A DNA stretch of 64,000 bases from [Empedobacter] haloabium (GTDB lineage: Bacteria; Pseudomonadota; Gammaproteobacteria; Burkholderiales; Burkholderiaceae_D): positions 2,170,001 to 2,234,000 of the forward strand of contig CP136508.1 in NCBI GenBank assembly GCA_008011715.2. The letters are read 5' to 3'. This document shows positions 45,678-56,248 of this stretch, in pieces (the stretch's first letter is position 1; each line of letters starts with the position of its first letter). Below the pieces are notes generated by a model, which made no database searches, had not been told where the DNA came from, and worked only from the letters and a program-made list of their open reading frames with translations. The position numbers were made by a program, and so were the translations under genes.

Positions 45678-48600
45678 CTAGGGAGACACGCGATGCGCCA
45701 CCGCGCGCCGGCGTGCGCGTTCGAGTTTCGCGACCTGCAGCATTTCCCATGCCGCGGGCAGCACGAACAGCGACAGCAGCGGTGCCGTGATCATGCCACC
45801 AACCATTGGCGCGGCGATGCGTGCGATCGCTTCGCTGCCGGCGCCTTCGCCAAACAGCATCGGCAGAAGGCCGGCGAGAATCACCGCCACCGTCATGGCT
45901 TTCGGTCGCACTCGCTGTACGGCGCCTTCACGTATCGCCTCGGCGATCAGCTCGCGCGACAGTACGTGGCCGGCGGCCAGGCGGGCGTCGAGGGCATTGC
46001 GCAAGTACACCATCATCACCACGCCGAACTCCGCCGCGACACCGGCGAGTGCTATGAAGCCCACTGCCGTCGCCACCGATACCGCATGGCCCAGCAGCCA
46101 GATGAACCAGAAGCCGCCGATCAGCGCGAACGGCACCGTCAGCATCAGCAGCGCGGCCTCGGCGGTCGAGCGGAAGGCGAAGTACAGGAGCATGAAGATG
46201 ACGAGCAGTGTCAGCGGCACGACCGTCTTGAGCTTGGCCGTGGCGCGCTCGAGGTATTCGAACTGCCCGGACCAGCCGATCGCGTAACCCGGCGGCAGTT
46301 TCACCTGCTGCGCGACCTGCCGCTGCATGGCGCGCACCGCGCTGGCCAAGTCCGTGCCACGCACGTCTACATACACCCAGCCGGACGGCCGGGCGTTTTC
46401 GCTGCGGATCATCGGCGGCCCGTCGGCGACCGTGACCCGAGCGACATCGGCAAGACGGATCTGCGCACCTGTCCCGGTGACCACCGGCAGTTCGCGCAGC
46501 GCCTGGACGGAGTCGCGGTAATCGCGCGGGTAACGCACGCTGATCGGGAAGCGCTGGCGGCCATCGATCACTTCGCCCACGTTCTCGCCACCGATGCTCG
46601 ATGCGATGACCGACTGCACGTCGGCGATCGCGAGGCCATAGCGCGCCGCGCTGGCCCGGTCGATGTCCACGTCGATATAGCGGCCACCGGCAAGGCGCTC
46701 GGCCAGCGCCGAGGTCACCCCGGTCACCGGTTTCACGGCGGCTTCGATCTGTGCCGCAATCCGGTCGATCTCGTCCAGCCGCGGGCCCGACACCTTGATG
46801 CCGACGGGCGTCTTGATGCCGGTGGACAGCATGTCGATGCGATTGCGGATCGGCGGCACCCATACGTTCGACAGGCCAGGCACCTTGACGACGCGATCGA
46901 GTTCCTCGACCAGCCTGGCCGGCGTCATCCCGGCACGCCACTCTTCGCGCGGCTTGAACTGGATCGTCGTCTCGAACATCTCGAGCGGCGCCGGATCGGT
47001 GGCCGATTCGGCCCGGCCGGCTTTGCCGAACACGGTGGCCACTTCCGGCACGGTCTTGATCAGACGGTCGGTTTGCTGCAGCAACTCCGAAGCCTTCGAA
47101 GCCGACAGCCCCGGCAGTGCGGATGGCATATACAGCAGGTCGCCTTCGTTCAACGGCGGCAGGAACTCACCGCCGAGGCGGGAAATGGGAATCGCGGTCA
47201 GGGCAAGGGCCAGGGCGGCGATGCCCAGCGTCAGGCGAGGATGGCGCAATGCCGTCTCGAGCAAGGGTCGATACGCCCGCACCAGCACGCGATTGATGGG
47301 ATTGGCGGCTTCGCCCGGGATGCGGCCGCGGATCAGGTAACCCATCAGCACGGGTACCAGGGTGATGGCCAGGGCCGCGGCAGCGGCCAGCGTGTAGGTC
47401 TTGGTATACGCAAGAGGCGAGAACAGCTTGCCTTCCTGCGCTTCGAGCCCGAACACGGGAATGAACGAGAGCGTGACGATCAGCAGCGAAAAGAACAACG
47501 CCGGCCCCACCTCGGTCGCCGAGGCGGACATGATCTCCCAGCGGCGCGAACCCGATACCGGCTCGTCCGGATGGGCGTGCGCGTAGGCCTCCAGGTGCTT
47601 GTGGGCATTTTCGATCAGGACCAGGGCGGCGTCCGTCGCGGCGCCCACGGCAATCGCGATGCCGCCGAGCGACATGATGTTGGCGTTGACGCCCTGATAG
47701 CGCATCACGATGAAGGCGGCCAGCACGCCCAGCGGCAGCGAGACGATGGCAACAAGTGCGCTACGCAGGTGAAACAGGAACACGGCGCAGACGATCGCGA
47801 CGACGACGAACTCCTCGACCAGCTTGTTGCGCAGGTTGGCGACCGATGCGCCGATCAGCGTGGATCGGTCATAGGTGGTCACGATCTCGACACCCTTGGG
47901 CAGTGAGGCCTTCAGGGACTCCATCTTGGCCTTGACCGCGCGGATCGTCTCCAGCGCGTTCTTCCCGGAGCGCATCACGATCACACCGCCGGCCACCTCG
48001 CCCTCGCCATTCAGTTCCGCGATGCCCCGCCGCATCTCGGGGCCGATCCGCACCGTGGCGACATCGCGCAGCAGCACGGGCGTGCCGTTTTCCGACGCGC
48101 TCAGCACGACGTGATTGAAATCGTCGAGCGAGCGCAGGTAGCCGTGCGAACGCACCATGAATTCGGTTTCCGCCATTTCCACCACGCCGCCACCCGATTC
48201 CTGGTTCGCCCTGGCCAGCGCTTCTAGCACCCGGGCATGCGACATGCCGAACGCGCGCAGGCGCGCCGGGTCGAGCACGACCTGGTACTGGCGCACCATG
48301 CCGCCGATGCTGGCCACCTCGGCCACGTCCGGCACCGTTTTCAGCTCGAACTTCAGGAACCAGTCGTGCAGGGCGCGCAGCTGACCCAGATCGTGGCTGC
48401 CCGTGCGGTCCACCAGCGCATACTCGTAGACCCAGCCGACGCCCGTGCCGTCCGGCCCAAGTTCCGCGCGCACCCCGGCAGGCAGACGGCCCTGCACCTG
48501 GCCGATCGCTTCGGTGACGCGCGAGCGGGCCCAGTACAGGTCCGTCGCGTCGTCGAACAGTACGTAGACGAAGGCATCGCCGAAGAACGAATAGCCGCGC

Positions 48601-48845
48601 ACGGTTTTCGCCCCCGGCACCGAGAGCAGGGCGGTTGTCAGCGGATAAGTGACCTGGTCCTCGACCAGCTGCGGCGCCTTGCCGGGGTACTGGGCGCGGA
48701 TGATGACCTGCGTATCCGACAGGTCGGGCAGCGCGTCCACTGGCGTTTGTCGTAGCGACAGCACGCCCCAGCCAGCCAAGAAGGCTGCCGCGAGCAGCAC
48801 CCACACACGGTGCGCGATCGAGGCACGGATGATGCGGGCGATCAT
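45678..48845 (-). CDS. cusA: Cu/Ag efflux RND pump (CusA)
   Basis: A 1055-residue heavy-metal RND transporter. [27 protein letters not shown] is typical of the family, the proton-relay aspartate lies in [17 protein letters not shown], and the three methionines of the CusA metal site lie in [21 protein letters not shown] and [16 protein letters not shown]. It moves Cu(I)/Ag(I) from the periplasm to outside together with CusB and CusC. The gene follows cusB with a four-base overlap. A Thr replaces the usual Val/Met just before the conserved Asp; the effect is unknown. Confidence 0.96.
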   Translation of the reverse strand: MIARIIRASIAHRVWVLLAAAFLAGWGVLSLRQTPVDALPDLSDTQVIIRAQYPGKAPQLVEDQVTYPLTTALLSVPGAKTVRGYSFFGDAFVYVLFDDATDLYWARSRVTEAIGQVQGRLPAGVRAELGPDGTGVGWVYEYALVDRTGSHDLGQLRALHDWFLKFELKTVPDVAEVASIGGMVRQYQVVLDPARLRAFGMSHARVLEALARANQESGGGVVEMAETEFMVRSHGYLRSLDDFNHVVLSASENGTPVLLRDVATVRIGPEMRRGIAELNGEGEVAGGVIVMRSGKNALETIRAVKAKMESLKASLPKGVEIVTTYDRSTLIGASVANLRNKLVEEFVVVAIVCAVFLFHLRSALVAIVSLPLGVLAAFIVMRYQGVNANIMSLGGIAIAVGAATDAALVLIENAHKHLEAYAHAHPDEPVSGSRRWEIMSASATEVGPALFFSLLIVTLSFIPVFGLEAQEGKLFSPLAYTKTYTLAAAAALAITLVPVLMGYLIRGRIPGEAANPINRVLVRAYRPLLETALRHPRLTLGIAALALALTAIPISRLGGEFLPPLNEGDLLYMPSALPGLSASKASELLQQTDRLIKTVPEVATVFGKAGRAESATDPAPLEMFETTIQFKPREEWRAGMTPARLVEELDRVVKVPGLSNVWVPPIRNRIDMLSTGIKTPVGIKVSGPRLDEIDRIAAQIEAAVKPVTGVTSALAERLAGGRYIDVDIDRASAARYGLAIADVQSVIASSIGGENVGEVIDGRQRFPISVRYPRDYRDSVQALRELPVVTGTGAQIRLADVARVTVADGPPMIRSENARPSGWVYVDVRGTDLASAVRAMQRQVAQQVKLPPGYAIGWSGQFEYLERATAKLKTVVPLTLLVIFMLLYFAFRSTAEAALLMLTVPFALIGGFWFIWLLGHAVSVATAVGFIALAGVAAEFGVVMMVYLRNALDARLAAGHVLSRELIAEAIREGAVQRVRPKAMTVAVILAGLLPMLFGEGAGSEAIARIAAPMVGGMITAPLLSLFVLPAAWEMLQVAKLERARRRAVAHRVSP

Positions 48846-50344
48846 TTGGCCGCTCCCGCAGCCGGGGTCACGGTGTCGAGCACGTAGCCGTCCTCGCTCT
48901 GGTGGAACGTGAAGTCCACGCGCTGCCCTGCCTTGATGCCGGGGAAGGCGCCAGGATCGGGCTTCATGAAGTCCATCGTCATCGCCGGCCAGTCCAATGC
49001 AGGGATTGGCTGGTGCGACAGCGTCAGCGCTTCCTTGCTCACCTGTTCCACGACACCGACGCCATGCAGCGATGCGGGGCCGGCTTTTTTCCCGGGCGCT
49101 GGCTCCGCCGGTGCCGGAGCGGTCCCGAGCTTCGGTAACACGGACCGGAGGTTCGCTTCCGAGTCAATCAGGAACTGGCCGGATGCGATGACTTTCTGTC
49201 CCTCGGATAGTCCACTGACGATCTCGATGTCGTCACCGAACACGCGTCCCGTCGTGACGACGACGGGCTGGATGCTGTTCTCGGTGGCCGCGACCAGGAC
49301 CACGGAACGCTTGCCGCTGCTGATCACCGCCTCGGCCGGGACAACCAGGCGCTGCGCATTCTCTGCTGCCGCCAGCTGGACCCGCATCAGTTGACCCGGC
49401 ACGAGCATCCCGTCGCCGTTGTCCAGTTCCAGACGCGCCTGAGCCGTGCGCGTTGCACCGCTGACACCGGGAAGGATCTCGCTGACCCGCCCCGTATAAC
49501 GGCGTGCCGGGTCGCCTTGTGGCGTTGCCGTCACCGCCATGCCGGAACGGACCGAGGCCAGGAGGGATTCGGGCACTTCCGCGAGCAACCACAGCTTGTC
49601 CATGCCGCTGATCTTGGCGATCGTCACACCCGGCGTCACCATCGCGCCTTCGCGTACCGCCAGCTCGGAGACCACGCCCGTGGCAGGTGCCGCCAGCTCG
49701 ACGCGGCTTTGCGGCTTGCCGCTGCGTTCCGCGCTGGCCACCAGCGCGTCGGGAATCGACAAGGCACGCATCCGCTCCCGGGCCGCGCTGGCCAGCGACT
49801 GGTCGCCAGAGCGCCGCAGGGCCAGGTATTCCTCCTGCGGGGCCAGCCAGTCCGGCACGAACAGCGTGGCGACCGCATCGCCGCGCCGCACGCGCTGCAG
49901 CGGCGCACGGGTATGCAGGCGCTCGATATAGCCAGTGACGCGGGTTTGCACGACTTCGGCACGGCGCTCGTCGAACTGCGTGGTGCCGACCAGGTCGAGC
50001 GTATCGGCGAGGGCGGCGCGGCGCACGGTGGCGAAACGAATGCCCAGGTTCTGCCGCAAGGCAGGGGCGATGGTGACGCCGCTCCCGGCACCCGCCTCGT
50101 CGGCGTAGACGGGAACGAGCTGCATGTCCATGAACGGGCTCTTGCCCGGCTTGTCGAAGCGCGTGCCCGGCACCATGGGGTCGTGCCAATACAGCACCTT
50201 GCGCTCCGTTCCGGCGTGAGTCGCAGCGCCGTTGCCGGAGGCGGCTTGGCCGGCGCCATGACGCGTGCCTACCCAGTAGCCGCCGCCGGACAGTGTGGCG
50301 CCTGCCAGAAGCAGAATCAGCGTGGTCAGGATCTTGCGATTCAT
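48842..50344 (-). CDS. cusB: Cu/Ag efflux periplasmic adaptor with C-terminal CusF-like domain (CusB)
   Basis: A 500-residue membrane-fusion protein. After an N-terminal anchor, a heavy-metal-binding segment reads [29 protein letters not shown] (cut here for description; residues about 52-80). The adaptor core ([22 protein letters not shown]; a helical hairpin; barrel) follows. The last 80 residues (about 418-497: [28 protein letters not shown]) form a fused CusF-like copper-binding domain. Fusion of chaperone and adaptor is known in other proteobacteria. The start overlaps the cusC stop. Confidence 0.94.
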   Translation of the reverse strand: MNRKILTTLILLLAGATLSGGGYWVGTRHGAGQAASGNGAATHAGTERKVLYWHDPMVPGTRFDKPGKSPFMDMQLVPVYADEAGAGSGVTIAPALRQNLGIRFATVRRAALADTLDLVGTTQFDERRAEVVQTRVTGYIERLHTRAPLQRVRRGDAVATLFVPDWLAPQEEYLALRRSGDQSLASAARERMRALSIPDALVASAERSGKPQSRVELAAPATGVVSELAVREGAMVTPGVTIAKISGMDKLWLLAEVPESLLASVRSGMAVTATPQGDPARRYTGRVSEILPGVSGATRTAQARLELDNGDGMLVPGQLMRVQLAAAENAQRLVVPAEAVISSGKRSVVLVAATENSIQPVVVTTGRVFGDDIEIVSGLSEGQKVIASGQFLIDSEANLRSVLPKLGTAPAPAEPAPGKKAGPASLHGVGVVEQVSKEALTLSHQPIPALDWPAMTMDFMKPDPGAFPGIKAGQRVDFTFHQSEDGYVLDTVTPAAGAAK

Positions 50345-51627
50345 TGCGTCGCTCCTTCACCGTTGCCTGCAGCAGGTGCGAGCGCGGGAAGTTCCAACGC
50401 AGCCCAGGTCAACGCGGCCTGCTGCTCGAGACCATTGATCTGCAGCCGCTTCTCCAGCAGCGCGCGGCGCGCCTGGAAAATGGCGGCGAGGGGGCCACTG
50501 GCGGCGCGGTAAGCGGCAATGGCCAGCTCGACCTGCGCCTTCGCCGCGGGCAGCAGCTCGCCGTTCAGGCGAGCGATCCGCCCGGTCAGGTTGTCTAGCT
50601 CCGCCCGCAGGACCTGGACCTGCGTCTGCTGGTCAAAAACGGTGTCTTCGTACAGCAGCCGGGCCCGCGTTCCCTGCGCCGACTTCTCCGCCACGTCGCG
50701 GTCCTGCCGCTGCGCGCGGTTCACGGGCAGCGGGATCGTGACGCCAAACGAAACCATGTTGCCGTACTGGCTGCCGCGCTGGCTGAAGCCCGCTTCGAAG
50801 GACCAGTCCGGATGACGCTCGCGCGTGGCCACGGCGGTGTCGGCGTCGGCCAGGGCAATCGCACGACGGGCTGCCAGGACGGATGGCCGGGAGCGTTCCA
50901 GCCCTGCCGGCTCGACATCGGCCACCGTGACCGTCAACGCTGGCACCACGTCGTCAACGACATCGACCGGCCTGCGCAGCCAGCGGGACAGCCGCACGGC
51001 CGCGGAGCGCTGCTCCTGCTCGGCCCTGGACACATCGTCGCGGGCCTGGACCAGTGTCAGGCGGGTCTGCAATACCTCGACAGCGTTCGCCTTCGCACCC
51101 CGGTGAGCAGCTTCGGTGCCGGCCAGATCCTCGGCCATCTCGCGGGCCAATTGCCGGTACAGTTCAGCCGCGCGTTGCGCATACAACACCGCGAACCACG
51201 CCTTGCCGGCTTCCTCGCGCACCGTTGCCGCGTTCTGCGAGCGCGCCGCCTGCTCCATGTCCATGGCCTTGCCCGCACGGGCGGCCCTGGCCTGGCGTTT
51301 GTCGGATGAGATCCACTGCTGTTCGATGCCGATGCGACGCATCGTCATGAAGTCGGCCGACGTGCGCCAGCGGTCCGGACCTGACACTGGCAGGTTTTCG
51401 ATTCCCAGCTTGAGCATGGGATCCGGTAACTGCGCGGCACGCGCCGCCGCCTGGATGCTCGCATCGACCGACGCTTGCGCGGCGCGGTTCGTCGCCGAGG
51501 CTTGGCCGGCGAGGCGCAGCGCTTCTTCGAATGTGAGACCGGGCTGCGCGGCAACGGCCAGGAGTGGCGCGAACGCCAGGGCAACCGCAAGCACCCGCGG
51601 TGCATACGGCAAATTTTTCAATAACAT
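50341..51627 (-). CDS. cusC: TolC-family outer-membrane factor of the Cus system (CusC)
   Basis: A 428-residue outer-membrane channel with a signal peptide (VLAVALAFAPLLAVAAQPG), LTFEEALRLAGQASATNRA, long paired helices and VSFGVTIPLPVNRAQRQDRDVAE. It is not lipidated, unlike the OpmE-like channel at 34,343. cusC, cusB and cusA overlap by four bases each and form one minus-strand operon with the small gene upstream; cusRS follows after 98 bases. Confidence 0.9.
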   Translation of the reverse strand: MLLKNLPYAPRVLAVALAFAPLLAVAAQPGLTFEEALRLAGQASATNRAAQASVDASIQAAARAAQLPDPMLKLGIENLPVSGPDRWRTSADFMTMRRIGIEQQWISSDKRQARAARAGKAMDMEQAARSQNAATVREEAGKAWFAVLYAQRAAELYRQLAREMAEDLAGTEAAHRGAKANAVEVLQTRLTLVQARDDVSRAEQEQRSAAVRLSRWLRRPVDVVDDVVPALTVTVADVEPAGLERSRPSVLAARRAIALADADTAVATRERHPDWSFEAGFSQRGSQYGNMVSFGVTIPLPVNRAQRQDRDVAEKSAQGTRARLLYEDTVFDQQTQVQVLRAELDNLTGRIARLNGELLPAAKAQVELAIAAYRAASGPLAAIFQARRALLEKRLQINGLEQQAALTWAALELPALAPAAGNGEGATQ

Positions 51628-51702
51628 ACGACCCCCAACGAGAATGGATGAGCACCGGCCAAGGACCGCAAGGGCCAGCCGGCAATACGAGTGGGGGAGG
51701 TG

Positions 51703-52080
51703 TCAGATGCGCAGACGCAGGGTTGCCAGATATGGCGGATCGGCACCGGCTTCCGGTAGCAGGCGCGTTGAGGGAACGTCAAGCATCGTGGGAACGCGCG
51801 GCCTTGGACTTGGAATCACGAAACCGATCGACAGCATGGCGAGGGCCGGGCTGGCGGCATGTTCCACCGTGGCTTTTGTAGCAGCTTTGTGTTCGGCGCA
51901 GTGCACCGGCTTTTCCCGATCCATTTCAGGGCAAGGGGTGCCTTCCGCCATTTGCAGGGCGGCCCTTGGCATCGCCTGCTCGGGGCAGACGTAGGCGGCC
52001 ATTGCCAGTGCCGCGTTCGTGACGGTCACGAGCAGCAGCAGGGCAATATGGCGGAACAGCAAGGGAAAGACACGGCGCAT
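51703..52080 (-). CDS. Small exported protein leading the cus operon
   Basis: A 125-residue protein with a hydrophobic N-terminus (PLLFRHIALLLLVTVTNAALAMAAYVC) and the possible metal ligands VCPEQAM, CPEMDREKPVHCAEHK. The second half is proline-rich. No family was recognised with confidence. It is first in the cus operon, 75 bases before cusC, so a periplasmic copper-binding role is plausible. Confidence 0.65.
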   Translation of the reverse strand: MRRVFPLLFRHIALLLLVTVTNAALAMAAYVCPEQAMPRAALQMAEGTPCPEMDREKPVHCAEHKAATKATVEHAASPALAMLSIGFVIPSPRPRVPTMLDVPSTRLLPEAGADPPYLATLRLRI

Positions 52081-52165
52081 CTCATTAGTGTAGTGAATAG
52101 TGCCGCCGTGCGATAGTAGTTCCGAAGGCGTAGCCCTGCGGGGTGCGCTTGCGGAAAAAAAACTG

Positions 52166-52196
52166 TTGACCTTCCCTCTGTGGGAAGGTGTAAGGT
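52166..52196 (+). promoter_or_regulatory. CueR-type promoter, best dyad in the window
   Basis: TTGACC (52,166-52,171), a 19-base spacer and TAAGGT (52,191-52,196). The dyad ACCTTCCC (52,169-52,176) / GGGAAGGT (52,182-52,189) is perfect around TCTGT. It drives the plus-strand oxidase gene group that starts at 52,243. Confidence 0.85.
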
Positions 52197-52242
52197 CATG
52201 CACGCTTGCAAGGTATTTCCGACCTGCGTACCATACGACCCT

Positions 52243-52644
52243 ATGCCTGGATTTGTCCGTTACCTGTTGTGGCTGTTGATTGCGCTGCTGCCTTTGCAAG
52301 GCGGAGCGGTCGCGCTTATGCCATACGATAGCGCCCATGCATCCCGTGGCGCGGCAGTCGCCGACCGCCATGTGATGCCCCTTCATGGCAAGCATGCCGG
52401 CATGGAGCAGGCAGCCCACGCGTCCGCGCAGTCCTGTCACGACACCGGCGACAGCGCGACGGTGAAGGCGCATGGGCACAGCAGCCACTGCGGCAGCTGC
52501 TGCGTCGGCGCAACCGTTCCCGTGACCGTGCACGCACCGGACCGACCCTTTACGTTTGTTATGCCTGTGGCCATTGCCGCCGAGCCGGCAATAGTGGCCT
52601 TCATCCCTGCCACACCCGAGCGCCCGCCGCGGCGCGTCCTCTGA
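52243..52644 (+). CDS. Small exported Cys/His-rich protein (copper-cluster type)
   Basis: A 133-residue protein: hydrophobic start MPGFVRYLLWLLIALLPLQGG, then His/Met/Cys-rich text (HVMPLHGKHAGMEQAAH, SCHDTG, AHGHSSHCGSCC) and the end ERPPRRVL. It is a distant paralogue of the protein at 42,080. ATG 52243 was chosen because earlier in-frame ATGs (52,180 and 52,198) lie within or too near the promoter to be transcribed. It is first in the oxidase group and a likely periplasmic copper binder. Confidence 0.68.
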   Translation: MPGFVRYLLWLLIALLPLQGGAVALMPYDSAHASRGAAVADRHVMPLHGKHAGMEQAAHASAQSCHDTGDSATVKAHGHSSHCGSCCVGATVPVTVHAPDRPFTFVMPVAIAAEPAIVAFIPATPERPPRRVL

Positions 52645-52722
52645 TCTTCCACTGACGTCGTGGGCTTCGCGCCCGCTGTTGTTGTGCCTTCCACAAGGCA
52701 CTGATCATCTATTGGAACTCAC

Positions 52723-53076
52723 ATGAACCGTTTCCGCATGCTGCTGCTGGCAGCCGCGGGCGCGCCCCTGTTCGCTTTCGCGCAATCTGCCCCTGCAATG
52801 GCCGATGCTGCGGATGCCAGGGTCGCGGTCGCACCGCCCGTTTACCGCTCCGCATTTGCCGGAGTCCGTCCCGCCGACGTGCCGTCCGCTTCGCCGGACA
52901 AGCTCTGGTTGCAGGCCAACCGCATTGTTGCCGGTGACAGCACGGCAGCCGCCGATCAGGGGCCGCCGTCGCCCGCTCCAGCTGCGGCAAAGAAAGGCAC
53001 CGACAACGCTGGTCATGCCGGCCACGCGGGCCACCAGGGGCACCAGGGGCACCAGATGCCGATGAAAGGACAATGA
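52723..53076 (+). CDS. Exported protein with His-rich tail
   Basis: A 117-residue protein with a signal peptide (MNRFRMLLLAAAGAPLFAFAQ), an Ala/Pro-rich middle (PVYRSAFAGVRPADVP) and a C-terminal repeat of Gly-His units (NAGHAGHAGHQGHQGHQMP). The tail is a likely metal ligand. Its stop lies one base before the TolC-family gene, so they are co-translated. Similar small proteins precede TolC/oxidase genes in other copper islands; the exact function is unknown. Confidence 0.72.
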   Translation: MNRFRMLLLAAAGAPLFAFAQSAPAMADAADARVAVAPPVYRSAFAGVRPADVPSASPDKLWLQANRIVAGDSTAAADQGPPSPAPAAAKKGTDNAGHAGHAGHQGHQGHQMPMKGQ

Positions 53077-53077
53077 C

Positions 53078-54448
53078 ATGCGCTCATTCATCTATCCTTT
53101 ACCGGGCCGTCTGGCGGTCGCGCTAGGCGCGGTCGTGCTCACCGGCTGTGCCACCTTCACGCCGGATGGCGGTTTGAACGATGTGTCGCGCCTTACCCAG
53201 GAGCGCATCGGGCAGCCCGTCACTCTCGCCAAGCCTCAGGCCCGGCAATCCGAAGCCGCGGCGGCGCAAGTGCAGTCGTTGCTCGCGCAGCCGTTGACGG
53301 CGGAATCGGCCGTCCAGCTCGCCTTGCTGAACAGCCCGGCATTAAAGGCCTCGCTCGCCGAGCTGGGCATATCCGAAGCCGAGTGGGTGCAGGCTGGGCG
53401 GTTGCGCAATCCCGGCTTCTCGTTCGGCCGCGTGCGTGGCGGCGATGAGACAGAGATCGAGCGCAGCGTGACGTTCGACGTCATCGGCCTGCTCACCATG
53501 CCGGTCCGGCAGCGCATTGAGCGGCGTCGGTTCGAGCAGGCCAAGCTGCTGACAGCGGCGCAGGCAGTGCAGCTGGCGTCCGAGACGCGCCGTGCCTATT
53601 TCACGGCCGTGGCTGCCGCGCAAAGTGCCGCATTTGCCGACCAGGTGCGTATCGCCGCCGAGGCGTCGTCGGAACTGGCCGACCGCATGAGCAAGGTGGG
53701 TAACTGGAGCAAGCTCGACCAGGCACGCGAGCGGGCTTTCTATGCGGACGCGGTCACCGAGCTGGCCCGGGCCCGTCATGAAGCGACCGCCGCGCGCGAG
53801 CAGTTGACCCGCCTCATGGGTCTGTGGGGAGCGAAGCAGGGCTACCGCCTGCCGGATCGCCTGCCCGACCTGCCCGCCCTGGCAACGACGATGCAGGATG
53901 CCGAGGCACGTGCCTTGTCGCAGCGGCTCGATGTGCTGGCAGCCCGTCGCGATGCCGAGGCGACCGCCAGCGCGCTTGGGCTGACGAAGGCCACGCGCTT
54001 CGTTAACGTGTTCGACGTGGCGTACGCCAACACGAGCAAGTCCGGCTCGCCGCGTGAAAATGGCTACGAGGTGTCGCTCGAACTGCCGCTGTTCGACTGG
54101 GGCACGGCTGCACGTGCGCGGGCCGAAGCCGTGTACATGCAGTCCGTGCAACGCACCGCCGACACGGCAGTCAAGGCGCGGTCACAGGTGCGCGAGGCCT
54201 ATTCGGCTTACCACACGGCCTATGACATCGCCCGGCATTATCGCGATGAAGTGGTCCCACTGCGCAAGAAAATCTCCGACGAGGTGCTGCTGCGCTACAA
54301 CGGCATGCTGGCCAGCACCTTCGAACTGCTGGCGGACGCGCGCGAACAACTAGCCAGCGTTAACGGTGCGATCGCCGCACAGCGCGATTTCTGGATCGCC
54401 GAGAGCCAGCTCCAGTCCGCCATGAATGGCGGCGGTATCACTCAGTAA
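53078..54448 (+). CDS. TolC-family outer-membrane lipoprotein of the oxidase cluster
   Basis: A 456-residue outer-membrane factor with lipobox VVLTGC, LTAESAVQLALLNSPALKASLAELGISEAEW and the second TolC repeat (YEVSLELPLFDWGTAARARAEA). It is the third TolC-like protein of the window, but no adaptor or pump gene accompanies it, so it may work with the Cus pump or in another role. It lies between the His-tail protein and the multicopper oxidase. Confidence 0.87.
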   Translation: MRSFIYPLPGRLAVALGAVVLTGCATFTPDGGLNDVSRLTQERIGQPVTLAKPQARQSEAAAAQVQSLLAQPLTAESAVQLALLNSPALKASLAELGISEAEWVQAGRLRNPGFSFGRVRGGDETEIERSVTFDVIGLLTMPVRQRIERRRFEQAKLLTAAQAVQLASETRRAYFTAVAAAQSAAFADQVRIAAEASSELADRMSKVGNWSKLDQARERAFYADAVTELARARHEATAAREQLTRLMGLWGAKQGYRLPDRLPDLPALATTMQDAEARALSQRLDVLAARRDAEATASALGLTKATRFVNVFDVAYANTSKSGSPRENGYEVSLELPLFDWGTAARARAEAVYMQSVQRTADTAVKARSQVREAYSAYHTAYDIARHYRDEVVPLRKKISDEVLLRYNGMLASTFELLADAREQLASVNGAIAAQRDFWIAESQLQSAMNGGGITQ

Positions 54449-54458
54449 GGACACATAC

Positions 54459-55850
54459 ATGATTTCACGTAGAAACTTCTTCATGGGCGCAGGCGCTGTG
54501 GCTGTCGGCGCCGCCGCCGTCAGCAAGGCCGGCGCCGCGACGCTGCCTGAAGCGGCGACCGCCAGCGACGCCAGGACCCAGGTACCGCCGCCGCCGGCGA
54601 ACGGACGCCCGTTCAACCCGGTGGTGACGCTGAACGGCTGGTCGCTGCCATGGCGCATGAATAACGGTGTCAAGGAGTTCCACCTCGTCGCTGAACCCGT
54701 CGTACGCGAACTCGCGCCAGGCATGAAGGCGAACCTTTGGGGTTACAACGGCCAGTCGCCGGGGCCCACGATCGAAGTGGTCGAAGGCGACCGTGTGCGT
54801 ATCTTCGTCACCAACAAGTTGCCCGAGAACACCAGCGTGCACTGGCACGGCCAACGCCTGCCGAACGGCATGGATGGCGTGACCGGTCTTACCCAGCCTG
54901 CCATCCCGCCGGGCAAGACGTTCGTGTACGAATTCGTGGCCAAGCGGCCGGGCACCTTCATGTATCACCCGCATGCGGACGAAATGGTGCAGATGGCGAT
55001 GGGAATGATGGGCTTCTGGGTCACGCACCCGAAAGACCACCGCCAATTCGCCGTCGATCGCGACTTCGTGTTCCTGCTGTCTGCCTACGACATCGAACCT
55101 GGCAGCTACGTGCCGCGCGTGAACACGATGCTTGACCAGAACTTGTGGACATTCAACAGCCGCGTGTTCCCGGGGATCGACTCGATGCCGGTACGGCAAG
55201 GGGACCGCGTACGGATCCGCGTAGGCAACCTGACAATGACGAACCACCCGATCCACCTGCACGGCCACGAGTTCGTTGTCGCAGGTACCGATGGGGGCTG
55301 GACGCCGCCGGCGTCGCGCTGGCCCGAAGTGACCACCGACATCGCCGTGGGGCAGATGCGCGCGATCGAATTCGATGCGACTGACCTGGGCGACTGGGCT
55401 TTCCACTGCCACAAGTCGCATCACACGATGAATGCGATGGGGCACGACGTGCCGACGATGATCGGCGTCGACCACAAAGGTATCGCGGAGAAGATCAACA
55501 AGATTGTCCCCGACTACATGGTGATGGGCGATAAGGGCGGTTCGATGGGCGGCATGGAAATGCCGCTGCCCGATAACACACTGCCGATGATGACGGGTGA
55601 GGGCCCGTTCGGTGGCGTCGAGATGGGCGGCATGTTTACGGTGCTGAAGGTGCGCAGGGACCAGAAGCGCGGCGACTATACCGACCCAGGCTGGTTCAAG
55701 CACCCTGCCGGCACCATCGCCTATGAATGGACGGGTGCATTGCCGGAGCCTGCCCGCTCCAGGAGTGCCGGCGGCCAACTGATGCCTGCGAAGAGCCGGC
55801 CGAACGTCGAGCTGACGGTGCGCAAGCCGACCGGCCATGGCGAACACTGA
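54459..55850 (+). CDS. Multicopper oxidase, Tat-exported (CopA/CueO-like)
   Basis: A 463-residue periplasmic oxidase that probably converts toxic Cu(I) to Cu(II). The twin-arginine signal is SRRNFFMG. Copper ligands are complete: H128-W-H130, H170-P-H172, H263-P-I-H266-L-H268 and H316-C317-H318 with H322 and M327. Only two clear cupredoxin domains fit the length, so it is a compact oxidase. A Met/Gly-rich stretch (MGGMEMPLPDN, GGVEMGGMF) resembles the Cu(I)-binding insert of CueO. AAGGAC precedes ATG 54459. Confidence 0.92.
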   Translation: MISRRNFFMGAGAVAVGAAAVSKAGAATLPEAATASDARTQVPPPPANGRPFNPVVTLNGWSLPWRMNNGVKEFHLVAEPVVRELAPGMKANLWGYNGQSPGPTIEVVEGDRVRIFVTNKLPENTSVHWHGQRLPNGMDGVTGLTQPAIPPGKTFVYEFVAKRPGTFMYHPHADEMVQMAMGMMGFWVTHPKDHRQFAVDRDFVFLLSAYDIEPGSYVPRVNTMLDQNLWTFNSRVFPGIDSMPVRQGDRVRIRVGNLTMTNHPIHLHGHEFVVAGTDGGWTPPASRWPEVTTDIAVGQMRAIEFDATDLGDWAFHCHKSHHTMNAMGHDVPTMIGVDHKGIAEKINKIVPDYMVMGDKGGSMGGMEMPLPDNTLPMMTGEGPFGGVEMGGMFTVLKVRRDQKRGDYTDPGWFKHPAGTIAYEWTGALPEPARSRSAGGQLMPAKSRPNVELTVRKPTGHGEH

Positions 55851-55876
55851 TTTACTCCAACCGAAAAGAGGACCTT

Positions 55877-56230
55877 ATGAAACAGCTGAACAACGTAATC
55901 CTGGCCGCTGGCGTGGCACTCTCCGCAGTGGCCTTCTCGCCGGCTTACGCGCAACATGACAACCATGCGCAGCATGCCCAGCATGGAGAACACGCAGCGG
56001 CGTCCGTCGAACTGACCGATGGCGAAATCAAGAAGGTCGACAAGGACGGCGGAAAGCTCACCATCAAGCACGGCGAGCTGAAGAATCTCGGCATGGCCGC
56101 GATGACGATGGTGTTCCGTGTCCAGGACGCGGCCATGCTCGACAAGGTAAAAGTTGGCGACAAGGTTCGCTTCGCGGCCGACAAGGTCAACGGCAGCACG
56201 ACGGTCACGCATCTCGAACCCGCGAAATGA
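55877..56230 (+). CDS. CusF-like periplasmic copper-binding protein, copy 1
   Basis: A 117-residue exported protein: signal ending SPAYAQ, a His-rich linker (HDNHAQHAQHGEH), then the CusF fold DGEIKKVDKDGGKLTIKHGEL with MAAMTMVFRV. CusF binds Cu(I) with His and two Met and hands it to CusB. AGAGGACC precedes the ATG. Confidence 0.9.
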   Translation: MKQLNNVILAAGVALSAVAFSPAYAQHDNHAQHAQHGEHAAASVELTDGEIKKVDKDGGKLTIKHGELKNLGMAAMTMVFRVQDAAMLDKVKVGDKVRFAADKVNGSTTVTHLEPAK

Positions 56231-56248
56231 CGTCGTGGGCGGATGGCA

